Source: Pseudactinotalea terrae (lineage in GTDB: Bacteria; Actinomycetota; Actinomycetes; Actinomycetales; Beutenbergiaceae). Taken from it: 64,000 nucleotides of DNA. Below are positions 47,931-56,455 of the stretch, in pieces. The number at the start of each line of letters is the position of its first letter. Position 1 is the stretch's first letter. The stretch lies in NCBI RefSeq assembly GCF_009733845.1, contig NZ_WNXZ01000006.1, positions 62,001-126,000 on the forward strand, given 5' to 3'. The notes beneath the pieces are model-generated. The model saw nothing but the letters and a program-made list of their open reading frames with translations. It was not told the DNA's origin and ran no database searches. The position numbers and the translations under genes are program-made.

Positions 47931-48872
47931 TCAGCCCTTGACCGCACCGATGAGCACACCCTTGGCGAAGTGCCTCTGGATGAAGGGGTAAACGATGAGG
48001 ATGGGGACGATGGCCATGACCAGCGTGGCCATCTGTAGCGGCAGTTGCGGTGGCACTGCTTCGGCGTTGAGTTGTTCTGTGGAGATGGCCGACTGGTTGA
48101 CCACATAGGTTCGTAGAACCAGCGACATCGGCCACTTGTCGTTGGAGGTGATGTAGAGCAAAGCATTGAAGAAGGCGTTCCAGTAGGCGACCGCGTAGAA
48201 GAGGCCGATGACGGCGAGCACGGCCTTGGACAGAGGCAACACGATTCGCACCAGGACCGTGACAGCATTCGCACCGTCTATCTCTGCGGACTCGAAGAGT
48301 TCCCGAGGCAACTCCTGAAAGAAGGCGCGCATGACGATCACGTTGAAAGCGTTGATCATGACCGGTAGGATCAACGACCAATAGCTGTCGAGGAGGCCGA
48401 GTTCTTTGACGACCAGGTAGTTGGGGATGATGCCAGGACTGAAGAGGATGGCGCCGAGAAGCAGCAGCAGGACGGGGCGCGCAGCGAAGGCTCCCGGGCG
48501 GGAGAGCCAGTAGGCGAGTCCGGCGCTTGCAGCGAGACTGAGACTGGTTCCGACCATCGTGATGAGGATGGAGATGGTCAGGGCTCGGGTGACGACGCCG
48601 CCGGAGAGTACGGCTGAGTAGGCAGCGAAGCTGAAGCCGTCTGGCCACAGAACCATGCCGCCGCCGGAAGCGTTGATCGTGGCTTGGTCCGCCAGTGAGG
48701 TGGCGATCACAGCCCAGAACGGCAGCAGGACAAGCACGACGCAGACGGCCAACGCCACGAACTTGACGACCTGGACGAACCGGCTGGGTGATTCCATCCA
48801 GACGGGACGGCTGGAGCGGCCTGCAGGGTTGCGTCTGGGTGAGGACCCGCGTGTGGTCGGCATGCTCGTCAT
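47931..48872 (-). CDS. Carbohydrate ABC permease (LplC/YtcP-type)
   Basis: A 313-residue permease with six helices after a basic, Pro/Ser-rich N-terminus. The first helix is near residue 38 (FVALAVCVVLVLLPFWAVIA). The EAA-type loop reads ELPRELFESAEIDGANAVTV. The C-terminus, YPFIQRHFAKGVLIGAVKG, is the hallmark of the LplC/YtcP group that imports uronate oligosaccharides such as rhamnogalacturonan fragments. It overlaps the upstream permease by four bases. The DNA here is clearly less GC-rich than in the first half of the window. Confidence 0.93.
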   Translation of the reverse strand: MTSMPTTRGSSPRRNPAGRSSRPVWMESPSRFVQVVKFVALAVCVVLVLLPFWAVIATSLADQATINASGGGMVLWPDGFSFAAYSAVLSGGVVTRALTISILITMVGTSLSLAASAGLAYWLSRPGAFAARPVLLLLLGAILFSPGIIPNYLVVKELGLLDSYWSLILPVMINAFNVIVMRAFFQELPRELFESAEIDGANAVTVLVRIVLPLSKAVLAVIGLFYAVAYWNAFFNALLYITSNDKWPMSLVLRTYVVNQSAISTEQLNAEAVPPQLPLQMATLVMAIVPILIVYPFIQRHFAKGVLIGAVKG

Positions 48873-49876
48873 CTCTCGTAAACTCCTCGTTCGCCGAAGA
48901 CGTGGGCAAGCTTGTTGGCCCCGATGACGAGGCAGACACCGATGACGCTCTTGAAGAGGCCCGCCGCAGCGGCCAGGCCCCAGTTCTGATCGATCACGCC
49001 GTTGTTGTAAACCCAGGTGTCGATCACCTCGCTGGCTTCACGGCCAACGGCACCCTGTTGCAGGATGATCTGCTCGAATCCGACGGTGAGGCTCTCGCCG
49101 AGCTGGAGGATGAAGAGCAAGATGAACAGGCCCTTCAGTGACGGTAGCGTGATGTGCCACATCCGACGCCACGAGCCTGCTCCGTCGACCGCCGCGGCCT
49201 CATACTGCTCCTGATCGATCCTGCTGATAGCGGCCAGAAATATGATGGTTCCCCAGCCTGCGCTCTTCCAGATCACCTGGCTGGTTAGCAGGACGCGGAA
49301 CAGATCGGGTTCGCCGACGATCTGGACCGCACCGAGGTCGTTCTGCAGCAGGAAGGTATTGAGAATGCCGGCGTTACCCAGCATCTGCTGGAACAACGCC
49401 ACCACGATCACCCAGGACAGGAAGTGGGGTAAGTAGAAGATCGACTGCAGGAGTCGCTTGAGCTGCTCGCCGGCCAGACTGTTCAGGACGAGCGCAAGCG
49501 CCAGCGGGATCGGGAAGACGAGGACGCTCTGGATCAGGGTGAGGACGAGGGTGTTCTCGAGCGCGTTGAGGAAGGTCGGATCCACGATGAACGCGAAGTT
49601 CTCGAATCCGACCCAGGTCTGGCCGGTGAGCGGCAGGTAGGGCCGGTACTCCTGGAAGGCGATCACGTTTCCGGCCAGGGGCACCCACTGGAAGAGGATC
49701 ATGAGGACCCCGCCTGGAAGACCGATGCCCAGCAGCAACTTGTCTCGGGTCAGTCGACGCCACCGCGTTCTCCGCCGGGTCGCCAGCGAGGGCTCGGCTG
49801 GCGCTGAGACCCCTGACGGAACCGCTGTGCGTGGCGAGGGCCTGCGCTCGAAAGTCGCAGTGTCACGTCTGGACAT
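48869..49876 (-). CDS. Carbohydrate ABC permease (LplB/YteP-type)
   Basis: A 335-residue permease. Six helices begin near residue 47 (LLLGIGLPGGVLMILFQWVP), with FQEYRPYLPLTGQTWVGFEN, a typical LplB periplasmic segment. The ATPase-contact loop is QEQYEAAAVDGAGSWRRMWH, and the end DTWVYNNGVIDQNWGLAAA is family-specific. The pair needs a binding protein, supplied by the plus-strand gene at 54782, and a shared ATPase. It is the first gene of the minus-strand operon. A GCGCCC/GGGCGC hairpin (49919-49936) lies in its leader. Confidence 0.93.
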   Translation of the reverse strand: MSRRDTATFERRPSPRTAVPSGVSAPAEPSLATRRRTRWRRLTRDKLLLGIGLPGGVLMILFQWVPLAGNVIAFQEYRPYLPLTGQTWVGFENFAFIVDPTFLNALENTLVLTLIQSVLVFPIPLALALVLNSLAGEQLKRLLQSIFYLPHFLSWVIVVALFQQMLGNAGILNTFLLQNDLGAVQIVGEPDLFRVLLTSQVIWKSAGWGTIIFLAAISRIDQEQYEAAAVDGAGSWRRMWHITLPSLKGLFILLFILQLGESLTVGFEQIILQQGAVGREASEVIDTWVYNNGVIDQNWGLAAAAGLFKSVIGVCLVIGANKLAHVFGERGVYER

Positions 49877-50091
49877 CAGTTGTGCGGCCCCTTGCGTCGT
49901 CGGAGAGGTTCTAGCGCTGCGCCCTTTCTCGGGCGCTCAGGCGGAGAAACCGTAACTCAAGGACCGGCGCTGGACGTGGGCCATCCGCGCGCTCGGTGAG
50001 GACTGCCACTGGCCGGCAGCGACACCGCCATGGCCTGAATCTCCCGGTCGGCATCCTCTTGACAGCTGCCTCCAGGTGGTCGTCAGCAGGA
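49877..50091. other. Leader/promoter region of the LplB-LplC-isomerase operon
   Basis: About 215 bp without a gene. It contains a 6-bp hairpin, GCGCCC (49919-49924) and GGGCGC (49931-49936), that might attenuate or stabilise the leader. No clear promoter was identified. A copy of AAATGTCCA at 50120-50128 lies just upstream in the regulator gene. Confidence 0.4.
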
Positions 50092-51285
50092 TCAGAAAGG
50101 ACCTAGATCGGGTGTCGTAAAATGTCCACTCTCGACCCGCTCGGACGAAAGGGATCCGGACGGCGGCGGCGCCGTGGTGCCTCGGAGCCTCAGCTCGGGG
50201 ATCAGCGTGACGTGATTGACGGGCCGCGAGCCCCGGGCTGGTCCGGCGTCTCGCCGCAGTCGGTTGACCAACGTCTCGCAGGCCATGCGCCCGATCCATC
50301 GTCGCCGTGGTGAGACGGCACTGAGGGGCAGAAGCTCGTCGGGGGTGAGCACGTCATCGTAGGAGAGCAAGGAAATCGTGCCAGGCACGTCAAAACCCCG
50401 TTGGGTCAGTGCTGTGTGCAGCATGCCCGCCTCGAGGTCTGAGTGGACGAACAAGGCGGTCGCCTCCCCGCTGTAGAGGTCCTCGCCCATGGCGGCCATC
50501 GTCGTGGCGATCAACTCCTCAGGGATCGGTGGTGTGGGGGGTCCGAGATCGTGGACGTGGACCCGACCCCAGCGAGGCGCGTCCGAGGGGGACTGGTCCG
50601 CCTCCTGTGTGTCTCGTACTCCTCGCAGAAGTCCGATCGCGGTAGGGGTTTGCTTCATCAGAAAGTGCACCGAGCGGTGTCCGAGGCCGAACAGGTGATC
50701 GAGGCCGAGGAGGGCTCCCGCGTAGTGGTCGGAGTAGACCCGATCAACGTCACTCAGGATGGGGTCTGATCCATCGAGCATCCGGTGGGGAAAGATGGGG
50801 CGTTCGATCAGCACGATGGGTGTCTGCACTCCCATCAGGGTTGCGTAGCCACGGTGAGACTGCTGGTTCGTGATCAGTATCCCGTCTAGCTCGAGTGCGC
50901 TCAGCCTGCGCAGGAGGGTCTCTTCCACGTCGTCGGAGTACCCGTGCATGCCGACCACGACGGTGGCGTTGACCAATGCAGCAGCCTCCTCGACGCCCTT
51001 GAGCACCTCGTTGTAGTAGCAGTCGTCATTCGGCAGGATCAGACCTAGCCGCAGCGTGCGGACCTCTGGAGCTGCGGGCGTCGGCACCCGGACACGGTGT
51101 GGGCTCACCGCGCCGCCGTGCACGCACACCACCCGTCCGCGCTCAGCCAGAACCTGCAGGTCCCTCTGGACCGTCTTCAGACTCACCTGCAACTCGCTCG
51201 CGACAGCCGAGGTACGAACCGAACCGAGCGAATCGACTCTGCGTGCCAGTTGCTCACGTCGCTCACGAGCCAGCATCTTCTCCAT
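50092..51285 (-). CDS. Chimeric regulator: DeoR-type HTH with LacI-type sugar-sensing domain
   Basis: A 397-residue regulator. Residues 1-60 are a DeoR winged HTH: ARERREQLARRVDSLGSVRT, then ASELQVSLKTVQRDLQVLAE. From about residue 77 it has a periplasmic-binding-protein-like sensor: LRLGLILPNDDCYYNEVLKG, VVVGMHGYSDDVEETLLRRL, LDGILITNQQSHRG, and TISLLSYDDVLTPDELLPLS. The C-terminal end is Pro/Ser-rich. It lies between the permease operon (same strand) and the divergent lyase gene and probably controls both. A TAGGCT box 8 nt before the ATG suggests a leaderless message. Confidence 0.88.
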   Translation of the reverse strand: MEKMLARERREQLARRVDSLGSVRTSAVASELQVSLKTVQRDLQVLAERGRVVCVHGGAVSPHRVRVPTPAAPEVRTLRLGLILPNDDCYYNEVLKGVEEAAALVNATVVVGMHGYSDDVEETLLRRLSALELDGILITNQQSHRGYATLMGVQTPIVLIERPIFPHRMLDGSDPILSDVDRVYSDHYAGALLGLDHLFGLGHRSVHFLMKQTPTAIGLLRGVRDTQEADQSPSDAPRWGRVHVHDLGPPTPPIPEELIATTMAAMGEDLYSGEATALFVHSDLEAGMLHTALTQRGFDVPGTISLLSYDDVLTPDELLPLSAVSPRRRWIGRMACETLVNRLRRDAGPARGSRPVNHVTLIPELRLRGTTAPPPSGSLSSERVESGHFTTPDLGPF

Positions 51286-51293
51286 GAGCCCGC

Positions 51294-51325
51294 AGCCTAT
51301 GCGGTGAAATGTCCAACAAAGTCCG
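51294..51325. promoter_or_regulatory. Divergent control region of regulator and lyase genes
   Basis: The regulator's leaderless -10 box TAGGCT occupies 51294-51299 (minus). AAATGTCCA (51307-51315) and the palindrome AGTCCGGACT (51320-51329 region, core GTCCGGAC) follow. AAATGTCCA recurs at 50120-50128, upstream of the permease operon, so it may be an operator half-site. Confidence 0.4.
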
Positions 51326-51392
51326 GACTGCTCGCTTCGACAGAACCGACTTGGTTGTATGAATCCCGTCCCAACGACGAGACGAGGAGCAC

Positions 51393-54300
51393 ATGCGACG
51401 GCGAACCTTCCTGGCCGGCAGCGGCGCCGCCGCCCTTATGGCGGCCTATGCGCACTTCACCCTTTCGGCTACGAACGCAGCGGCCCAGCCAGCCCTGGCC
51501 CCCCATCCACGGTTGCTCCTTCACAGCTTCGACCCCGTCAAGGAACTCGTCTCGCGTGACGAGACCGCCGCACGGTGGTACGCCGATATCAAGACCGGCG
51601 CCGACAGGATCATGCGAGAGCCGGTGGGGACCTACGAGATCCCGGATGGTCTGAGGCTGCTCAGTACCAGTCGCCAGACCCTGCGGCGGGTCTACTCACT
51701 CGGGTTCGCCCACGGCGTCGAAGGCGGGGGCGATTACGCCCAGCGCATGTGGGAGGAGCTGGAAGCGGTGTGCGCCTTCCCGAACTGGAACCACGCCCGC
51801 CACTTCCTGGATACCGCAGAGATGCTCCATGCGGTCGCGGTGGGGTACGACTGGCTCTACGAGGTCTGGTCCCCATCGCAGCGGACCATCATGGAAGAAG
51901 CCATCGTGCGGCACGGGCTGCTGCCTGGGATCGCGGCCCATGAAGGCAACGGTACGGGTGCTGGCCTCGGCTGGCCGGAGAACACCAACAACTGGAACAT
52001 CGTGTGCAACGGAGGGCTGATCGTCGGCGCACTGGCCGTGGCCGATGCCCAGCCCGATCACGCTCACACCGTGCTGGACCTCGCGTTGCGATCTCTGCCG
52101 AGAGCGGTCGAGGAGTACGGTCCTGACGGAGGCTATCCAGAAGGAGTGGGCTCCTACTGGGAGTACGCCACCATGTACCTGGTGCTGCTGATCGAGGCGC
52201 TGACCACAGCGACCGAGGATGACCGAGGGTTGGTCCAGTCACCGGGCCTGGACTCGACGGGTCTGTTCCCGATCCACCTCACCGGACCCACCGGGAACAG
52301 CTTCAACTATTACGACGGCGGGACGGCAGCGCCCCGACCACCCGAGATGTTCTGGCTCGCGCGGACCTACGACAACCCGGTCTTCGGCTGGTGGGGCGCG
52401 CAGAGCACCGACCTCATGAACCAGGCCGACAACGCCCCGGCGGCGCTGCTCTGGTACCAGCCCGAACTCAGCCGCAGCCCCGTCGAGGCGAGCCTGCCCC
52501 TGGAAGGCTACTTCAGGCACTCTGAGGTGGTCTCCATGCGCAGCGCATGGGAGAGCAGCGGTGCTGTCTTCGTCGCCGGCAAGGGCGGGGACAACGCGAC
52601 CAAGCACGGCGACCTGGACCTGGGAAGCTTCGTCCTGGACGCGCTGGCACAGCGGTGGGCCGTAGAGCTCGGAGCCGACGACTACGGCCTGCCGGGCTAC
52701 TTCGACTACGCAGGCCCGCGGTGGACCTATTACCGCAAGCGGGCGGAGGGCCAGAACACGTTGGTCTTCAATCCAGGCGGTCCACACGATCAGTCCCTCG
52801 ATGCGGTGGGAACGGTGATCGCGCGGGAATCAGGTCCGACGGCGGCGTACGCCATCGCCGACCTCACTGCGGCCAGCGCCGACGTCGATTCCTGGCGCCG
52901 GGGCTGGCGACTGTACGACGACCGGCGCCAGATGGTGGTCCAGGACGAGTTCGTCACCACAGAACCGTCGGAGGTGTGGTGGTTCATGCACACCACGGCT
53001 GAGGTCACCATCGCCGAAGACGGTCGCAGCGCCACCCTCGTCCGGCCCGGGGCGTCGTTGGTGGCACGCATCGTCGAGCCCCGGCCGGCCGTGTTCTACC
53101 TTGCCGAGGCCCGGCCGCTGTGGTTCTCGCCTGACCCCACAGAGCAGGCGCCGGTCCAGGGGATCCGCAAGTTGGCGATCCGCTTGCAGGACGTGACCGA
53201 CGTGCGGCTGGCCGTGCAGTTCACGCCACTCCACGCGGGCGAGCGAGTGCCGCCCGTCGCCGCGCCGATGCCGCTAGATCGGTGGGACACCGGTCCGGAG
53301 CGGGTGGCCCAGGTCTCCGCGATCACGCTGGATGGCGAGGTCCTCCCAGGGTTCGACAGGCGTAGCTACAGCTACGACCTCGAGCTGCCCACCGACGTCG
53401 TCGTGGAGGCCGCGCCGGCGGACCCGGCGGGGAAGGTGGTCGTGCATCGTCCCGGCAGCGACGGTTCGATCCGTGTGGACGCCTTCGCACCCGGGGCCCG
53501 ACCTGGTAGCTACCAGATCTGGCCGGTCCGTGCGGTCGGCCCAGGTACGTTCCCGACTACGGTCATCGCCAGCACTCACGACGGGAACCCTCCCGCTAAC
53601 ACAGTCGACGGCGATCTGACGACGCGTTGGTCTGCCCAGGGTGACGGCGAGTGGGTCGGGTACGACCTCGGAACCGACGGGCCGGTCCACCAGGTCGACA
53701 TTGCTTGGTACAGCGGGGACAAGCGGCGTGCCTTCTTCGACATCGAAGTGGCGTCGGAGGGTGAGACATCGTGGCGCAGGGTGTTCTCCGGGGCCAGTTC
53801 TGGAACCACAGCGGAGCTGGAGCCGGTCACCTTCGAGGCCTCCACGGCGCGTTTTCTGCGAATCGTGGGACACGGCAACGAAGCCAGTGACTGGAACTCG
53901 ATCATCGAGGTCGTCATCGACGGCCGCGACGTGCCGATGCCCGAGGTCGAGCCCTACCTCGCAGCTCTCGCCCTGTCTTCCTCGCCGGTCCTCATCGGTG
54001 AGACGAACCAGGCGGTCCTGACAGCCATATCGAGCGACGGTGGGACCGCCAGCGTCGAGAACCTCCAGGTCGGGTTCGTGGCACGTGAGCCGGACATCGT
54101 CACTGTGGGAGAGGATGGCTTGATCACGGGTCGGGGCGAGGGCACCGCGGACGTCGCAGCGTTCGTGGTGACCGATGACTGGCGCCTTCTCCACGCGCGG
54201 ACCACCGTGGTCGTCAGTGATCCGCGCCGACCTCGGATCGAGGTTGCGGCGGATACCTATGTCAATGACGGCGGCAAGTCCGACACCAACTACGGCTCAC

Positions 54301-54731
54301 TGAGCGAGCTGCTCGTGAAGGCATCTGCTAGCACCGGATTCAGCCGGCTGGCCTTCCTGCGATTCCACCCGGTCGTCGTACCGGACACCATCGAGTCGGT
54401 CGTCCTCAACATCTACTGCAGGGTCCGTGACTCGGCCGGTACCCGGGAGAACCTACACGTGGCCTCGGTCGAGGGCTCCTTCGACGAGGAGACCACGACG
54501 TGGGACACGCGACCACCGTTGGGCTCGATGTTCGCCTCGGTGAGCGTCGATGACGACTGGGCCTGGCGCGAGGTCGACATCACCGCAACGGTCGCTGACC
54601 AGGTCGTTGATGGTCAAGAGGTCACGCTCGCCCTGACCCAGGATGTTCCCGCCGGCCGCTCAGGGTTGGCAACGGTGATCGGCAGTCGGGAATCTGAGCA
54701 CCCTCCCTACCTGCGAGTGCAGCTCACCTGA
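51393..54731 (+). CDS. Secreted multidomain heparinase II/III-like polysaccharide lyase
   Basis: A 1112-residue protein. The Tat-type signal MRRRTFLAGSGAAALMAAYA ends near residue 32. An (alpha/alpha) toroid (about 50-320) has GWPENTNNWNIVCNGGLIVG and GPDGGYPEGVGSYWEYATMY, the Asn and Glu/Tyr elements. A beta-sandwich (about 370-620) begins KGGDNATKHGDLDLGSFVLD, with the metal/catalytic His. An Ig-like segment (630-700) is followed by a discoidin/CBM32-like domain (about 710-845, DGDLTTRWSAQGDGEWVGYD). A Big-type domain (860-945) and a DNRLRE-type domain (about 950-1112, DTYVNDGGKSDTNYGSLSEL) complete it. It depolymerises an uronate polysaccharide outside the cell. It is followed by the binding protein gene. 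Confidence 0.85.
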   Translation: MRRRTFLAGSGAAALMAAYAHFTLSATNAAAQPALAPHPRLLLHSFDPVKELVSRDETAARWYADIKTGADRIMREPVGTYEIPDGLRLLSTSRQTLRRVYSLGFAHGVEGGGDYAQRMWEELEAVCAFPNWNHARHFLDTAEMLHAVAVGYDWLYEVWSPSQRTIMEEAIVRHGLLPGIAAHEGNGTGAGLGWPENTNNWNIVCNGGLIVGALAVADAQPDHAHTVLDLALRSLPRAVEEYGPDGGYPEGVGSYWEYATMYLVLLIEALTTATEDDRGLVQSPGLDSTGLFPIHLTGPTGNSFNYYDGGTAAPRPPEMFWLARTYDNPVFGWWGAQSTDLMNQADNAPAALLWYQPELSRSPVEASLPLEGYFRHSEVVSMRSAWESSGAVFVAGKGGDNATKHGDLDLGSFVLDALAQRWAVELGADDYGLPGYFDYAGPRWTYYRKRAEGQNTLVFNPGGPHDQSLDAVGTVIARESGPTAAYAIADLTAASADVDSWRRGWRLYDDRRQMVVQDEFVTTEPSEVWWFMHTTAEVTIAEDGRSATLVRPGASLVARIVEPRPAVFYLAEARPLWFSPDPTEQAPVQGIRKLAIRLQDVTDVRLAVQFTPLHAGERVPPVAAPMPLDRWDTGPERVAQVSAITLDGEVLPGFDRRSYSYDLELPTDVVVEAAPADPAGKVVVHRPGSDGSIRVDAFAPGARPGSYQIWPVRAVGPGTFPTTVIASTHDGNPPANTVDGDLTTRWSAQGDGEWVGYDLGTDGPVHQVDIAWYSGDKRRAFFDIEVASEGETSWRRVFSGASSGTTAELEPVTFEASTARFLRIVGHGNEASDWNSIIEVVIDGRDVPMPEVEPYLAALALSSSPVLIGETNQAVLTAISSDGGTASVENLQVGFVAREPDIVTVGEDGLITGRGEGTADVAAFVVTDDWRLLHARTTVVVSDPRRPRIEVAADTYVNDGGKSDTNYGSLSELLVKASASTGFSRLAFLRFHPVVVPDTIESVVLNIYCRVRDSAGTRENLHVASVEGSFDEETTTWDTRPPLGSMFASVSVDDDWAWREVDITATVADQVVDGQEVTLALTQDVPAGRSGLATVIGSRESEHPPYLRVQLT

Positions 54732-54781
54732 GTGACCTCGTACCCCCATCGCAGTTCCTTCTTCCAATGACAAGGAGTGTC

Positions 54782-56413
54782 ATGCCTGATCAGACCCTCA
54801 ATCGCCGCACTCTCCTGACCGGTATGGGGATCGGTGTCGCCGCCCTCGCCGCGGGAGGACTCGCCGGCTGTGGAGCAACCGCGACCCAGCAGAATGACCC
54901 GCAGACCAACGCCGGCGTGACCCTGCCTACCTTTACGCCCTATCAAGGACTGCAACCCGATCTCCCGGAGAACGAGAACGGCGTCCTTCGCGGCTTCTTC
55001 GACTTCCCCGCCGAGCGGCCGGTCTCGGTACCCGATGTGCCGGGCGACGGCTCGACCATCACCGCCATGACCCGCATCTACTCGGCCCTGCCCCCGGGAC
55101 CGGGCAGCAACAGCTACTGGGCTGGTCTCCAGGAGCAGCTAGGTGCCAGTCTGGACCTGCAGATGGTTCCTGACGCCGACTACGGACAGAGGTTCGCCAC
55201 CACTATCGCCGGGAACGAACTCCCGGACATCGTGTCGATGGTCGTGGGGCCCGACTTCCCCGAGCTCCTCGAGGCCCGCTTCACGCCACTGGACGAGTTC
55301 CTGTCAGGTGACGCCGTGCAGGATTACCCCAACCTGGCTGCGATTCCCACTGCCTCGTGGCAGTCCACCGTCTTCAACGGCAAGATCTTCGGGTTGCCGG
55401 TGCCACGGGGAGCGATCCGCTTCTATCCCTACATCCGCCAGGACATCTTCGATGCCGCTGGTGTGTCGGCTGAGCCTGGAAGCTTCGATGAGCTGCTGGA
55501 GACGGCAAAGGCGTTGACGGACCCGGCGCAGCGGCGTTGGGCGTTCGGTCTGAGCGGACAGCTGCTGGCCATGCTCCGGGTGATCGGCGGAACCCCGAAC
55601 GTCTGGGCGCAGGAGGGTGGTCGACTCACACACGTCAACGAGAGCGAGCAGTACAAGCAGGTCATCGACGACATGATCACGCTCTGGAAGGCAGGCGTGA
55701 TCCACCCGGATGGATTCAGCGGGCAGTTCCCGTTCAAGGAGTACTTCGACGCCGGCACGGTGGCCATCCAGTTCGACGGATACGTCGGCTGGTCCGGCTA
55801 CATCCGTGGTGCCACCTCCCCTGACTTCGAGCTGGGCTTGATGCCCCTTCCCCAGCGTGACGGTGACGGTGCCGCCGCATGGCACACCGGGCCTCCGTCG
55901 TTCAACCCGAGCCCGCTGGCTGCCATCCGCAAGCAGGACGATCCGGAGCGGACACGCTCCATCCTTCGTGTCCTCAACTGGTTGGCGGCGCCGTTCGGCA
56001 CCCAGGAGTACCTCTACCGTGAGTTCGGTGAAGAGGGCGTCGACCACACCGTGGAGGACGGCAATCCCATCCTGACCGAACAGGGTCGGGTCAACACCGG
56101 TTTGCCCGTCGGCTATCTGGCTTCGGGGTCACCTGTCCTCTACGAGCCGGGGCGGGCCGAGGATGTGGAGGTGCAGCACGCGTACCAGACCGACGCCCTA
56201 GCCGACAAGGTGGACAATCCCGTTCTCGGGCTGTTCTCCAACACCGATGTCAGCCAAGGATCGTCGGCCGAACGCACGTTCTCCGACGGCGTCAACGCCA
56301 TCATCCTGGGACGCCGTCCGTTCAGCGATCTGGACCAGCTGATCACGACCTGGCGGTCGGAGGCCGGGGACGCGATGCGCGAAGAGTACGAGGAGCAGCT
56401 GCAGAACCAGTGA
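54782..56413 (+). CDS. Extracellular oligosaccharide-binding lipoprotein (LplA-type)
   Basis: A 543-residue binding protein. The N-terminus carries a Tat-like NRRTLLTGMGIGVAALAAGG and the lipobox LAGC. The length and motifs (ARFTPLDEFLSGDAVQDYPN, VPRGAIRFYPYIRQDIFDAA, FEEYFD-like FKEYFDAGTVAIQFDGYVGW) match LplA proteins, which deliver oligosaccharides to LplB/LplC permeases. AAGGAG lies 5 nt before the ATG. It is 50 bp after the lyase gene, so the products of the secreted lyase are probably its ligands. The matching permeases lie on the other strand at 47931-49876. Confidence 0.93.
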   Translation: MPDQTLNRRTLLTGMGIGVAALAAGGLAGCGATATQQNDPQTNAGVTLPTFTPYQGLQPDLPENENGVLRGFFDFPAERPVSVPDVPGDGSTITAMTRIYSALPPGPGSNSYWAGLQEQLGASLDLQMVPDADYGQRFATTIAGNELPDIVSMVVGPDFPELLEARFTPLDEFLSGDAVQDYPNLAAIPTASWQSTVFNGKIFGLPVPRGAIRFYPYIRQDIFDAAGVSAEPGSFDELLETAKALTDPAQRRWAFGLSGQLLAMLRVIGGTPNVWAQEGGRLTHVNESEQYKQVIDDMITLWKAGVIHPDGFSGQFPFKEYFDAGTVAIQFDGYVGWSGYIRGATSPDFELGLMPLPQRDGDGAAAWHTGPPSFNPSPLAAIRKQDDPERTRSILRVLNWLAAPFGTQEYLYREFGEEGVDHTVEDGNPILTEQGRVNTGLPVGYLASGSPVLYEPGRAEDVEVQHAYQTDALADKVDNPVLGLFSNTDVSQGSSAERTFSDGVNAIILGRRPFSDLDQLITTWRSEAGDAMREEYEEQLQNQ

Positions 56414-56455
56414 TCCTTTGCCATGCCGATCCATCGCGACGACAGGAGGACAGAG

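Noticed and set aside
49919-49936. Hairpin as a terminator of the lyase regulator
   Set aside because: It lies close to the permease start without a U-tract, so it is more likely a leader structure; evidence is too thin for a separate claim.
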